Positions 16,709 through 26,151 of a stretch of 53,537 nt of DNA are shown here, one piece after another. This stretch comes from an uncultured Calothrix sp. (lineage in GTDB: Bacteria > Cyanobacteriota > Cyanobacteriia > Cyanobacteriales > Nostocaceae), in NCBI GenBank assembly GCA_937973965.1, contig CALJJQ010000120.1:1-53537 (forward strand). The letters run 5' to 3'. The number at the start of each line of letters is the position of its first letter. Position 1 is the first letter of the stretch. The position numbers were made by a program, and so were the translations under genes. The notes beneath the pieces were generated by a model. The model had not been told where the DNA came from. It did no database searches and saw nothing but the letters and a program-made list of their open reading frames with translations.

Positions 16709-18589
16709 ATGACTCACCACATGATCGGTAAAGTGTTAAAAGGACGTTACCAAATCGTCCAAAGCCTAGGTGCAGGTGTATTTGGGCAAACATTCATCGC
16801 TGTCGATGTAGATAACCCTAAAAGTCCTAAATGTGTCATCAAGCAGTTGAAAGCAACTAGTCTTCAAGCTAGCCATTTACAAACGCTGCGCCTGCGGTTT
16901 TTAACCGAGACTGAAACACTCAAACGACTAGGACATCATAGCCAAATCCCGGAGTTAATTTCCTGTTTTGAAGAACACGAGCGTTTTTATTTGGTACAGG
17001 AATTTGTGGAGGGTCATGGTTTAAGCGCGGAATTGCCAATTAATTCCTGTAGTAATTACTTTTGGGGAGAGACTGAAGTCATCCAGTTTTTGATGGATGT
17101 TCTGACAACTTTGGAGTTTATCCATTCCCAAGGTGTGATTCACTGTGATATCAAACCGGAAAATTTAATTCGCCGCGTTAGTGACGGTAAACTGGTTCTG
17201 ATTGATTTTGGCTCGATTCAACCGATTGATTTCGCTTCCGAGACGGATTTACCCATTTATCGGATACCTGTCACCTCTTTAGGGTACATTCCTCCCGAAC
17301 AATTCATCGGTCAAACCCGACCCTGTAGCGATATCTATGCAGTGGGGATGATTGCCATTCAAGCTCTGACTGGATTGACTCCTCTCCAACTCAAAGTCGA
17401 TCCCCACACCAATGAAATTTTGTGGCGTAGTCGTGAGGTGGTAGTTAGTGATTATTTAGCAGCAGTTTTGAGTAAGATGACCCGCTATAACCACGAACAA
17501 CGCTTCCAAGCTGCGGGTGAAATTTTACAAATTCTCCAACAAATACCAGTAGAACCGCCGATCGAAACCCTCGATGCAGAATTTGTGGTTGTCGATCCCC
17601 GACGGCAATCCCCAACCCAAGATTGGTACCCCTATCCTCCCCCATCTAAATCTGATACTGCCTCCCATTCGCCACTCTTAACGGGAATGCAAGTTGGTTT
17701 AATTGCAAACTCAGTGGTGATGAGTTTTGGAGTATATTCGCTGTTAAATAATACACCAGCCCGTTCGGAAAATGATGTTTTGTACAAAGCGACAGAACAG
17801 TTTCAATCAGGAGATTTAGAAAATGCGATCGCCCTGGTAAAAACCATTCCTGCTTCGAGCAATGTATATCCAGAGGCACAGGCAACCATTGAATCCTGGG
17901 AAAAACAATGGCATCACGCAGCCGAAAAATACAAAATAGTTGAAAAAGCCTACCAGCAAGCAGAATGGTCAGAGGTTGTCCGGGTTGCAGCCCAACTACC
18001 AGATATTTTATACTGGCAAACCAAAGCCGATAAATTCGTGGAAACAGCCCAAGCCAAACTGACAGAAGAAACCAACGAGTTACTGGCTAAAGCTTACGAA
18101 AGAGCGGCAGAAAAAGACTTCAGTACCGCTTTAGAATATCTCCATCAAATTCCCCCAGCCAGTCCTGCGGCGGATACAGTCCAACGTAAATTAGCTGAAT
18201 ACAGCCAGAAACGTCACATCCGCGCCACCTATTTACTTCAGCGCGCCTATAACCATGCAGAAAAACAAGATTTTATCAACGCCCTCAAGTATTTAGAACA
18301 AATACCCCGTGATACACCAGTTTATGCCACTGCCCAGGCAAAATTAATTGAATACACTCAAAAACAACGTATTTTTGCCCAAGCTCAAATAAACCAAGCC
18401 AATTCTTCCCAATCAGTTATTGATATTGCCCAGGATATAGCTGCTAAACAAAAAGCTAGTTTTAATACTAGTAGATTTATCCATACACCCATTTCCACCA
18501 CCACAAGTTCCTTTGTCAACAGTCAATCAGCCACTAAATTACAAGATTTGCAAATAGAACAATTGTTACCAGAGGTGAATATTCGCTAA
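16709..18589 (+). CDS. Membrane-anchored Ser/Thr protein kinase with C-terminal helical repeats
   Basis: 626 residues. The kinase domain (about 12-280) has G-loop GAGVFGQTF (21-29), Lys45 in CVIKQLK, catalytic loop HCDIKPEN (145-152; HCD replaces HRD, as often in cyanobacterial kinases) and DFG (166-168). A single hydrophobic segment lies at about 325-346, followed by about 280 residues of helical repeats of the form A..DF..AL.YL.QIP..SP....AQ.KL.EY.QK (three clear copies, TPR-like). The kinase would face the cytoplasm and the repeats the other side. An alternative start at the second Met (MIGKVLKGRYQ) is equally plausible. No operon partner; ligand and targets are unknown. Confidence 0.92.
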   Translation: MTHHMIGKVLKGRYQIVQSLGAGVFGQTFIAVDVDNPKSPKCVIKQLKATSLQASHLQTLRLRFLTETETLKRLGHHSQIPELISCFEEHERFYLVQEFVEGHGLSAELPINSCSNYFWGETEVIQFLMDVLTTLEFIHSQGVIHCDIKPENLIRRVSDGKLVLIDFGSIQPIDFASETDLPIYRIPVTSLGYIPPEQFIGQTRPCSDIYAVGMIAIQALTGLTPLQLKVDPHTNEILWRSREVVVSDYLAAVLSKMTRYNHEQRFQAAGEILQILQQIPVEPPIETLDAEFVVVDPRRQSPTQDWYPYPPPSKSDTASHSPLLTGMQVGLIANSVVMSFGVYSLLNNTPARSENDVLYKATEQFQSGDLENAIALVKTIPASSNVYPEAQATIESWEKQWHHAAEKYKIVEKAYQQAEWSEVVRVAAQLPDILYWQTKADKFVETAQAKLTEETNELLAKAYERAAEKDFSTALEYLHQIPPASPAADTVQRKLAEYSQKRHIRATYLLQRAYNHAEKQDFINALKYLEQIPRDTPVYATAQAKLIEYTQKQRIFAQAQINQANSSQSVIDIAQDIAAKQKASFNTSRFIHTPISTTTSSFVNSQSATKLQDLQIEQLLPEVNIR

Positions 18590-18692
18590 ATTCCCACAAA
18601 ACCCAAGGTCTAATTATTTGTATAATTTAGTCTATTTTGGGAAAAGTAGTGAAATACTGAATAGGGAATAGTTTCATTTTCCCGATTCCAAA

Positions 18693-20798
18693 ATGGAAAA
18701 TTTGAGCATTATTTTTGCCACAATTTGGCAACTTCCCAGCCACCCTTTTATTGCTTCAGTCCTCTCGACCCCCATAAAAGACCCAGTAGCAGTTTTTCTG
18801 ATTATCATGGCGATTATGTTGGTCGCTCCGCTTTTATTTGAAAGGCTGCGTTTACCGGGAATTGTGGGGTTGATCATTGCGGGGGTGATTATTGGACCAA
18901 ATGGTTTAGGTCTTTTAGCCAGGGATAACACAATTATTTTGTTGGGAACGGTTGGGTTATTATTTCTCATGTTCATGGCTGGACTAGAAACTAGCCTAGA
19001 TGACTTGAAATATAACGCCGATAAAGCCATCATTTTTGGGTTAGCCACCTTTACTGTACCGATGGTTCTGGGTACAGGGGCGATGATGCTATTAGGTTAT
19101 AGTTTATTGTCCTCGATTCTGGTGGCATCTTGTTTTGCTTCCCATACCCTTCTGGCTTTACCTGTTGCCAGTAAACTAGGAATAATGCGAACTCAAGTCG
19201 TAACTACAACTCTAGGGGGAACTTTAATTACCAACGTGTTAGCTTTGTTGGTATTAGCAGTAGTAGTTAGAGCTCACCAAGGCGACCTGAACCTGAATTT
19301 TTGGCTGTTTTTAATTCCATCTTTAGCGATTTACACCTTTGCGATTCTCTGGGGAGTACCGATAATCGGTCGATGGTTTTTCCGGCGATTTGGTCACGAC
19401 GAAGGGGCTGAATTTATCTTTGTGGTGGCAACATTATTTGTCGCTTCCTATGTTGCTCAATTAATCGAAATTGAACCAATTATCGGCGCATTTTTGGCGG
19501 GAATTGGCATTACCCAGCTAATACCCCAACTTAGTCCCCTGATGAATCGGATTCAGTTTATTGGCAATACTTTGTTTGTACCGTTTTTTCTCATATCCGT
19601 GGGGATGCTAGTTAACCCCATGATTCTACTGCAAGAACGTCAATCCCTACTAGTTTCAGGGGTAATGATATCGGTGGCAATTATTGCTAAATTGATTCCT
19701 GCATGGGGTTCGGGAACACTATTTGGATTTAATTTTGCTAACAGTATGGTCATGTTTGGTCTATCTGTTGCCCAAGCTGCTTCTACCCTAGCAGCGATCA
19801 CCGTCGCCTACAAGATTGAATTGGTAGACCAATCAACGGTAAATGGAACTATTGCCATGATTTTAGTCACCTGTATTGCCTCCCCTTGGGTGACTAATCG
19901 CTGGGGTAGTAGATTAAAATCCCAACCGGAGAAACCATCTCAGTCTCAAAGTCAACAACAATCAACGAAACATCAAGCTTATCAATTACCCCGCTATCGG
20001 ATTGTTGTACCGGTTGCCAATCCGAATACGGAAGCCAATTTACTCCAGCTAGCTTTAATTTTGGTCAAAGCCACTAATGGAACTTTGCTACCATTGCATA
20101 TTATCGTCGATAATCAAGGGGAAATTCTACCGGAGGCAAAAACCCAACAACAACAGCTATTAGATACGGCGGAAACTATAGCCCACGCAGCAGTAGCACA
20201 GGTAGAGCCGATTGGTCGCTTAGATGACTCGATTGATAAAGGTATCCTGCGGACTGCTTTTGAACACAACGCCAATTTAATTATCTGCGGTTGGAAGGGA
20301 TTTTCTACCTATCGAGATAATTTTTTTGGTAGTGCCATTGATAATCTCATCCGTCGCAGTCCCATTCCAGTTCTGATTACCCGCTTTACCCATCCGATTA
20401 AAACAACTAAGCGGGTATTTTTACCAATTTTAGAAACCGATATGAATTCGGTGACGTTTATCAGAACTTTCGCGTTGACAAAAATTTTAGCTAATGAATT
20501 GAAAGCACCCCTACATTTTTTGCAAGTATCCCCATCCCAGGATATTGTTGCTGATTCCGGTATTCCAGAAATGATGGATATCCCGCAGCAAGTGATTCAG
20601 GGTAATTTTGTGCAGGGTATTTTAAAAATTCTGGAACCAGATGATTTGCTGATATTAACCAACAACGGTGATGCAACTATTCCCGGTCTTCCCATACTGG
20701 GGATAACCACCGAAGCACTTGCTCGTAATTCTAAACAGATTTCTTTAATTGTTTTCCACTTTCCCCGGCAAATTTCCCTTGATGAGGCTAGGGAATAG
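18693..20798 (+). CDS. Cation:proton antiporter (CPA2/Kef type) with C-terminal Usp-like domain
   Basis: 701 residues. About 12-13 hydrophobic helices occupy residues 1-400, opening with the CPA2-type pattern LLFERLRLPGIVGLIIAGVIIGPNGLGLL and continuing with ETSLDDLKYNADKAIIFG and GAFLAGIGITQLIP. From about 425 a soluble universal-stress-protein-like domain follows (YRIVVPVANPNTEANLLQLALILVKATNGTLLPLHI), with a second, weaker half to the end. It probably exchanges Na+ or K+ for H+ in the cell or thylakoid membrane, with the Usp domain binding a nucleotide to regulate it. It lies 103 bp after the kinase gene. Ion specificity cannot be read from sequence. Confidence 0.9.
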   Translation: MENLSIIFATIWQLPSHPFIASVLSTPIKDPVAVFLIIMAIMLVAPLLFERLRLPGIVGLIIAGVIIGPNGLGLLARDNTIILLGTVGLLFLMFMAGLETSLDDLKYNADKAIIFGLATFTVPMVLGTGAMMLLGYSLLSSILVASCFASHTLLALPVASKLGIMRTQVVTTTLGGTLITNVLALLVLAVVVRAHQGDLNLNFWLFLIPSLAIYTFAILWGVPIIGRWFFRRFGHDEGAEFIFVVATLFVASYVAQLIEIEPIIGAFLAGIGITQLIPQLSPLMNRIQFIGNTLFVPFFLISVGMLVNPMILLQERQSLLVSGVMISVAIIAKLIPAWGSGTLFGFNFANSMVMFGLSVAQAASTLAAITVAYKIELVDQSTVNGTIAMILVTCIASPWVTNRWGSRLKSQPEKPSQSQSQQQSTKHQAYQLPRYRIVVPVANPNTEANLLQLALILVKATNGTLLPLHIIVDNQGEILPEAKTQQQQLLDTAETIAHAAVAQVEPIGRLDDSIDKGILRTAFEHNANLIICGWKGFSTYRDNFFGSAIDNLIRRSPIPVLITRFTHPIKTTKRVFLPILETDMNSVTFIRTFALTKILANELKAPLHFLQVSPSQDIVADSGIPEMMDIPQQVIQGNFVQGILKILEPDDLLILTNNGDATIPGLPILGITTEALARNSKQISLIVFHFPRQISLDEARE

Positions 20799-20820
20799 CT
20801 CAAACAAGGCGTAGCTCTTG

Positions 20821-20856
20821 CCAGGGGACACCACATCGATCGTTCGGTGTCCCTGG
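20821..20856. terminator. Strong hairpin between convergent genes
   Basis: CCAGGG(G)ACACC (20821-20832) pairs with GGTGTCCCTGG (20846-20856), 11 bp with one bulged G and a 13-nt loop. It lies 22 bp past the antiporter stop and is followed by T-rich sequence (TTTTTC at 20878). The small membrane protein gene converges on it from the right, so it may terminate both. Confidence 0.65.
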
Positions 20857-20945
20857 AGATTTGGTAGTTTTTCTTGACTTGACTTGACACCTGGAGGATT
20901 ACCATCGCCACGCCAAGATTTTTTTACTTCCATACCAAATTGAAT

Positions 20946-21281
20946 TTAGGTATTTGCTCGTAAAGCGGGCTGACTTTCTGTACTAGATGTACCTGTTTTC
21001 GATGTTTGTGTAGCGGTGTCAACAGGTCTTAATTCGATGTGGTTGAGTAAGGTAGTAACGAATGCAAATAGCAAAAATGGTAACGACAATAAAACAATCA
21101 AACCTACTCCAGCTAAGGCATAGACGGGTCTACGAGCTCCCATCAGAGCTAATGCAGTAGCCAAACTCACTGTAATTGTAATTAACCACACTATGATTTG
21201 ACCGTAAATATCGCCAAAGGTAAGAGTGCAGACAAATTGGTATTTTTGCAGATTATTAATCATGGTTTTTAACCTATTCAT
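20946..21281 (-). CDS. Small two-helix membrane protein, conserved hypothetical
   Basis: 111 residues. Two hydrophobic segments are evident: IIVWLITITVSLATALALMG (about 29-48) and VYALAGVGLIVLLSLPFLLFAFVTTLL (about 53-79). The tail is polar and Thr/Ser-rich. No domain is recognised. Either the first ATG (21281) or the in-frame ATG at 21263 could start it; neither has a well-spaced Shine-Dalgarno sequence. It is followed by the hairpin at 20821-20856. Confidence 0.65.
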   Translation of the reverse strand: MNRLKTMINNLQKYQFVCTLTFGDIYGQIIVWLITITVSLATALALMGARRPVYALAGVGLIVLLSLPFLLFAFVTTLLNHIELRPVDTATQTSKTGTSSTESQPALRANT

Positions 21282-21490
21282 GCCCTTGTTTCTACCTTAA
21301 AACCATGATCAGAAAATCAACAATTTCCCAAATAATTTACAATTATTCGTAATAAAACTTAAATTTTGGCTCATCAAAATGATTCAAATAATATTAATTT
21401 GGATAATTTGGATGCGGATACGAGTTATCCGCATCTCAAACGAGACGCTGGCAGAATGAATCAATCAGGAAAGCCAATCTGTGGAATGAC

Positions 21491-22222
21491 TTAAACCATT
21501 GATTTACTCGTATCCGTCACTGTTGAGGATGCAGTTGGACACTCGAACTTGTAACCAACTCCACGAACAGTCTGAATTAAAGCTGGTTGGCTAGCATCCG
21601 CTTCAATTTTTTTGCGAATCTGCCCAATGTGTACATCTACGACCCGTTGATCGCCAACATACTCATAATCCCATACTTCCTGAATCAATTCAGCCCGTCG
21701 CCACACCCGACCTGGATGACTTGCTAGGAAATGTAACAAATCAAATTCCAAAGCAGTTAATAGTACTGGCGTGCTATTCAAGGTGACTTCGCGACGTACT
21801 GGATCAATCATCAATTTTTCAAAAACAAGGCGTTTTTGTTCTGCGGTGGTGACTACACGTTGACGTTTGAGGATAGCTGCAACTCGTACCTCTAACTCAC
21901 CCAATCCGAATGGTTTAGTCAGATAATCATCCGCACCTTTGGAAAAGCCACGAATTTTATCTGCTTCATCCGCACGGCTAGTGAGCATCAGTACAAATAC
22001 ACCATTTCGACTTTGCATCTCTTGACAAAGATTAAAGCCGATGACATCGGGCAAATTGACATCAAGGATAACTAGATCCGGGTTAAATTGCTCGAATAGT
22101 GCTAATGCACTTTTTCCATCCTCAGCAGCTTCTACTTGGTAGCTTTGTTTGCTTAAAAAGCGCTGAATGAGATTCCGAACCGCAGGGTCGTCATCAACTA
22201 CAAGAATCTTGGCGGGAGCCAT
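21491..22222 (-). CDS. OmpR/PhoB-family response regulator
   Basis: 243 residues from ATG 22222, chosen because AAAGAG lies 6 nt upstream; an ATG at 22228 and a TTG at 22240 are in frame but poorly placed. The receiver domain starts at AKILVVDDDPAV, with phospho-acceptor Asp54 (VILDVNLP) and Lys in YLTKPF. The C-terminal winged helix includes RREVTLNSTPVLLTALEFDLLHFLASHPGRVWRRAEL and RVVDVHIGQIRKKIE. It binds DNA when phosphorylated. No histidine kinase is adjacent, so it is an orphan regulator. It is distinct in sequence from RpaA and RpaB as I recall them; the target genes are unknown. It is divergent from the CPP1-like gene across about 700 bp. Confidence 0.92.
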   Translation of the reverse strand: MAPAKILVVDDDPAVRNLIQRFLSKQSYQVEAAEDGKSALALFEQFNPDLVILDVNLPDVIGFNLCQEMQSRNGVFVLMLTSRADEADKIRGFSKGADDYLTKPFGLGELEVRVAAILKRQRVVTTAEQKRLVFEKLMIDPVRREVTLNSTPVLLTALEFDLLHFLASHPGRVWRRAELIQEVWDYEYVGDQRVVDVHIGQIRKKIEADASQPALIQTVRGVGYKFECPTASSTVTDTSKSMV

Positions 22223-22778
22223 GACCATCTCTTTGCACAAAAATTTATAGGATTAACAATTTGAATTGCGCGATCGCGCAGTATGGGCATAAATGGTTAT
22301 GTAAGCATATACAAGGAGAAAATGCATATTCCCTGATTTTCTTTAAAGATTGTGTAATCAGTTTTCTCTGTTGAGAGAATCACCGAAGATACAATCTTGA
22401 ACGCACTTCTCAAACCATTTTTCAACTGTTTGCACCGCTACACTGAATAAATTAGTCGTAGCTTAATTGTAAACTAAGATACTGTCTATTCCTGGTAGCT
22501 AGGTATTGCCCATCGATTGACCTAAAAATCGATTTTAAAACTAGATGCCACAAACAATCTTAATGAAAATTTTGCAAAATCACCAATTAATTATGGACTA
22601 GGGAATGTTTTGTGGGTAGATTGGCAATAAAATGGGTATGAACTTCATAAAAATTAACCTTTTAATTATTCTTTGCTCAAATTCTAGAGTAAAGCCGGAA
22701 AAATTCAACGGCATGAGGGGATACACTGAGTTATGACAATATGTTAAAGTAGCTATAGTTGGAACTACCAGTTCGATT

Positions 22779-22859
22779 ACCTGGTCTGGTGTTAGCTTGC
22801 GGATTCAGATAGCGGACTAAGATAATCGATATTGATTTTTAGACCAGGTAAAATCAATA
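22779..22859 (+). promoter_or_regulatory. Possible structured 5' leader of the CPP1-like gene
   Basis: Two interlocking pairings are visible. ACCTGGTCT (22779-22787) complements AGACCAGGT (22841-22849), while ATTGATTTT (22831-22839) complements AAAATCAAT (22851-22859) and would place that same AGACCAGGT in its loop. The arrangement is an H-type pseudoknot or two competing helices, ending 67 nt before the ATG at 22927. Function is unproven. Confidence 0.45.
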
Positions 22860-22926
22860 AACAGAACTTGTTTGATTTTTGCTGTATATAATCACCCGTT
22901 ATTAAGGTTATTCTTATTTAATTCCC

Positions 22927-23550
22927 ATGAGCGATCACAGTCCCTACGAAAAACTTGGGGTGTCGGAGGATGCTAGTTTCGACGAAATTCAAAGCGTTCG
23001 GAATCGTCTTTTGGAAAACTTTAGCGGCGATGCTAAAGAACGAGAGTCGATCGAAATGGCTTACGATGCAATTTTGATGGATCGATTGCGAATGCGTCAG
23101 GAAGGAAAAATTAAAGTACCTGAGCGAATTCGCTTTCCAGAAAAGTTAGTACAAACCCCTCCCCAAGAAACTAAACCAACCTTTGAAGGGAATCCTAGTT
23201 GGTTGCAAGGGGTGATGGATAAACCAAGTCTGATGGAGATTTTCTTACCACTGGCTTGCTATTGTGGTTTAAGTGCGTTTTGCCTATTTTATCCGAATAA
23301 TCCCGGTCAATTTTTGCAGTTAGCGTTAATTATTGGTTTTTGTGTCAGTACCTACTTCTTGAACCGTAAGGAAGATCGATTTGGTCGAGCAGTATTGTTA
23401 AGCTTTATCGGTTTATGTACAGGCTTAATTAGTGGTACTTTATTGTCGTTTTTTATACCCATTGCTTTCCTGGAACCAGTGAGTGTGGAGCAGTTTTCAA
23501 CCGTAGTCACATTTATATTTATGTGGTTGTTCTCCAGCTTTCTGCGTTAA
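22927..23550 (+). CDS. CPP1-like J-domain-derived membrane protein
   Basis: 207 residues. The N-terminal 60 residues resemble a J-domain (SPYEKLGVSEDASFDEIQSVRNRLLENF, then ESIEMAYDAILMDRLRMRQ) but lack the HPD tripeptide needed to stimulate Hsp70. After a linker, about four hydrophobic helices fill residues 100-205. This is the layout of CPP1 (chaperone-like protein of protochlorophyllide oxidoreductase), conserved from cyanobacteria to plastids and linked in plants to POR stability. It probably sits in the thylakoid or plasma membrane. Transcribed alone. Confidence 0.85.
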   Translation: MSDHSPYEKLGVSEDASFDEIQSVRNRLLENFSGDAKERESIEMAYDAILMDRLRMRQEGKIKVPERIRFPEKLVQTPPQETKPTFEGNPSWLQGVMDKPSLMEIFLPLACYCGLSAFCLFYPNNPGQFLQLALIIGFCVSTYFLNRKEDRFGRAVLLSFIGLCTGLISGTLLSFFIPIAFLEPVSVEQFSTVVTFIFMWLFSSFLR

Positions 23551-23731
23551 TTTTGCCAAAATTGATGGGGATAGGGAGCTTTTCATCTCCCTATAAACTA
23601 GTACTCCATGTCATTGATGTTGATGGGTTAAGAAAGGCACGTAGTACCACTTTAGCGCCTTGATATTAAAGCTTTTTTGGGTCTAGAGCCACAACGTACG
23701 AACCCATCAGAACTAAAGACACAGACCACTA

Positions 23732-24427
23732 CTAGCAACTCACGGTTGAGTAGGAAAAAATTAATTCGACCGCACTGAGTAGATCGGGGACAATAAAGTC
23801 CGGTTGAAAAGATTCCAGTTGAGCGCGATCGCGAATTCCTGATTCAACAGCAATTACTTTTATATTATGGGTTTTAGCTGCTGCAATATCTGCTTCCGTA
23901 TCTCCCACCATCCAGGTATTTGCTGCGGGTGCTAATTGGGCTAAAGCACGACCCATTAGTAAGGGTTTATCATCGACATCGCGGGTTTTCACGTAATCGT
24001 CACTGAGACAAAAACGACGGTTTAGAGGGAAAAACTGTCCGAGGTCGTACTTTTGTAAAGCAAAATCCAATTCACTGGTGCGACGCATCGTCATCGTGGC
24101 GATATCAACACCTGTAAATACCAACTTCGATAATGCATCCACTGCCCTTGGAACTAGGGTATCGTATTCAAAGTAAGGATGGGTATGGACGGTTTTTTTG
24201 CGTAGTTGGGAAAAAGCCTGAGCTTGTTCTGAGGTTAATCCAGACATTTCCCCGATTTTGACCTCACTGACGCGATCGCGTTTTAGTTGCCAAAATTCTG
24301 CATATGTAAGTATGTTTATCTGTTGTTCTGGAAGGCGAGTTTGCTCTAAACAATACTGATAAACCCGATAGTAGCGTTGGGATACATCTATAATTGGCCC
24401 GTCAAAATCTGTAAAGACTCTTAACAT
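23732..24427 (-). CDS. HAD-superfamily hydrolase (phosphatase-like)
   Basis: 231 residues. Motif I is FTDFDGPIID (nucleophile Asp8, acid Asp10), motif II lies around ATMTMRRTSEL, motif III is the Lys in DVDDKPLLMGRAL, and motif IV is MVGDTEADIAAAK. The helical cap between motifs I and II places it near the phosphoglycolate phosphatase subgroup. It is likely a cytoplasmic phosphatase of a small metabolite; the substrate cannot be deduced. It stands alone, and the CPP1-like gene converges on it. Confidence 0.85.
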   Translation of the reverse strand: MLRVFTDFDGPIIDVSQRYYRVYQYCLEQTRLPEQQINILTYAEFWQLKRDRVSEVKIGEMSGLTSEQAQAFSQLRKKTVHTHPYFEYDTLVPRAVDALSKLVFTGVDIATMTMRRTSELDFALQKYDLGQFFPLNRRFCLSDDYVKTRDVDDKPLLMGRALAQLAPAANTWMVGDTEADIAAAKTHNIKVIAVESGIRDRAQLESFQPDFIVPDLLSAVELIFSYSTVSC

Positions 24428-24707
24428 TTCTTAAAAATATGATATTAATTTTATTTACAGATTAACCTAAGCTACTATGGATAATGTTTTAAATAACTGA
24501 TGAAAGAGTTAGGAAAAACTCATGGTATTTTGGATTTTAGATTTTGGATTAGGGAGGGATTAATTTTCAAGTGAATAGTTGTAAACAGCCAAACTAGTTA
24601 GCTTGATCTGGGTGCAAAGCCCCTAAATGGTTCTGAATTACTATTCCCGATTCCCCCTTCCCAGCTCACCTCCACCCGTCAATTTTGGCGTGGTCAAGAA
24701 CTAATCC

Positions 24708-25148
24708 CTATTCCCGACTGTATTCCGTATTCTGGTTAAAAACTTCCAAAATTTGCCGACAGAAGTTTTTGAGCTTTTCAGTAATTTCCGTTGTTGGTTG
24801 GGTATTACCAACTACTTGCCAGCTTTCGACAGTTGAAAGTCGCCAAGCTTCTCCTTGGTGGTCAAAACCGGCGATTTCCACACCAATAGCGCGACGAACT
24901 TGACTGAATTGGTCTTGGTAAAAGCGAATTTGGAATAATAAACTACGGCATTTCCAAGAGCGGCTAAAACCGGGAAAATGGAAGCCGATGTCAATGGAGT
25001 CGGGGTCAATAAATTCACGGGTTTCGGGGTCATTTTGCCAAGGTTTGAGGTCGGAACGGGCATCGGGAAATTCAAATTTGAATAGATTTACAACTGTAGC
25101 GATTTTGCTAGCAAATTCTAGGCTGGTTGCCATCTCCGCTGCGTTCAC
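24708..25148 (-). CDS. Conserved hypothetical cyanobacterial protein
   Basis: 146 residues. The GTG at 25148 is chosen as start because AAGGAG lies 9 nt upstream, whereas the in-frame ATG at 25133 has its only purine run directly against it. The chain is soluble, aromatic-rich and acidic (DIGFHFPGFSRSWKCRSLLFQIRFYQDQ, then GVEIAGFDHQGEAWRLSTVESW). No domain is recognised and no function is proposed. A short AT-rich region separates it from the HAD gene downstream. Confidence 0.65.
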   Translation of the reverse strand: MNAAEMATSLEFASKIATVVNLFKFEFPDARSDLKPWQNDPETREFIDPDSIDIGFHFPGFSRSWKCRSLLFQIRFYQDQFSQVRRAIGVEIAGFDHQGEAWRLSTVESWQVVGNTQPTTEITEKLKNFCRQILEVFNQNTEYSRE

Positions 25149-25157
25149 TAAGGGATA

Positions 25158-25163
25158 CTCCTT
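25158..25163 (-). promoter_or_regulatory. Shine-Dalgarno AAGGAG supporting a GTG start
   Basis: AAGGAG on the minus strand lies 9 nt before the GTG at 25148 and decides the start of the conserved hypothetical gene 24708-25148. Confidence 0.7.
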
Positions 25164-25535
25164 TTGATTAAAAATGAACTTGTTATTGATACAATTTTAA
25201 AAACATCTTGACAGAATGGGCATTGTTGGTGTTTTAGCTTATCAATAGTTTTTCGGATTCGCAACTGCAAATGATGCATTCTGGATATATTTTTGGTATA
25301 AAACTGATTTTTGGGGTGGGGAAATTTTCTCGTGGGAATGGGGAATGGATAAGTGAATTGGCAATCTGTGGATTTTGCTGAGGTTGAAATTTTTGTATCA
25401 CAAATTGCATTTCTTGAGTGATATACACGGAGTCAAGAAAAATTTTTAGCAAATATCTAGTAAATATAAACGAGAATATACGCGTAACGTTTTAAAATGA
25501 CACTGTTGATTGGCAAACAGGTTTAGCTCTATATT

Positions 25536-26018
25536 ATGGCGCGTCAAAGAACATTCATTTCCCTAATTTTAGTATTAATTACAACTTTCCTGGTCGGTTG
25601 TGGAGGTCCAACGGAGGCAGTTGCACCTCCAGTCTATACACCTGCACAGTTGGAGAAAATCCAGAAATATGCGACAGATATTTATGCGGTGCGCGATCGC
25701 GCGGCGGAATTACAGTCCTTGATTGAGAACAGGGATTGGATCAAGGTTGGTAATTTTATTCACGGACCAATGGCGGAAGCACGGTATGATATGAATTATA
25801 TTGTGCCGAATTTGTTACCGAGTGAGCAATCTAAAGCCAGACAAATTACCCGTGACTTGTTCAATAGTTTGGTCAAAATTGACCAAGCTGCTAGCGACGG
25901 GAATCAACGTGTGGCTTTAAACAGTTATGATGCTGCCTATGCCAGTATTGAAAAGTTCCTAGATTTATTACCCGAATTGCCGCAAACCCCCGCGCTGGAA
26001 TCCGGGGAAGAAGGTTAA
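25536..26018 (+). CDS. psbQ: Photosystem II extrinsic lipoprotein PsbQ (CyanoQ)
   Basis: 160 residues. A lipoprotein signal ends at FLVGCGG, with Cys22 the likely lipidated residue, which anchors the protein to the lumenal side of the thylakoid membrane. The mature part is a four-helix bundle as in PsbQ (YTPAQLEKIQKYATDIYAVRDRAAELQSLIENRDWIKVGNFIHGPMAEARYDMNYI). It stabilises photosystem II and the oxygen-evolving site. Length and lipobox match cyanobacterial PsbQ. It is followed after 133 bp by a flavoprotein gene on the same strand, with no evident functional link. Confidence 0.93.
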   Translation: MARQRTFISLILVLITTFLVGCGGPTEAVAPPVYTPAQLEKIQKYATDIYAVRDRAAELQSLIENRDWIKVGNFIHGPMAEARYDMNYIVPNLLPSEQSKARQITRDLFNSLVKIDQAASDGNQRVALNSYDAAYASIEKFLDLLPELPQTPALESGEEG

Positions 26019-26151
26019 TTAGTTCACGGTTGATGGTTGACAGTTGAGGGTTGACTTGGGAAGTTAGAATTAATTTTGCTTTCAAGTGGGTTAATTCTGG
26101 CTTCCTGAGCATGGATTTAATCGCTATTGTCCTTATCCTTGGGTTTCTTCC

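Noticed and set aside
20597-20933. Minus-strand frames over the end of the antiporter gene
   Set aside because: They overlap a strong plus-strand gene and the terminator hairpin, and have no independent support.
23551-23731. Possible tRNA or small RNA between convergent genes
   Set aside because: I saw no cloverleaf or TTCGAAT-type T-loop here or elsewhere in the window, so no tRNA is called.
25234-25452. 72-codon minus-strand frame upstream of psbQ
   Set aside because: No domain and no ribosome binding site; composition is typical of an intergenic region.
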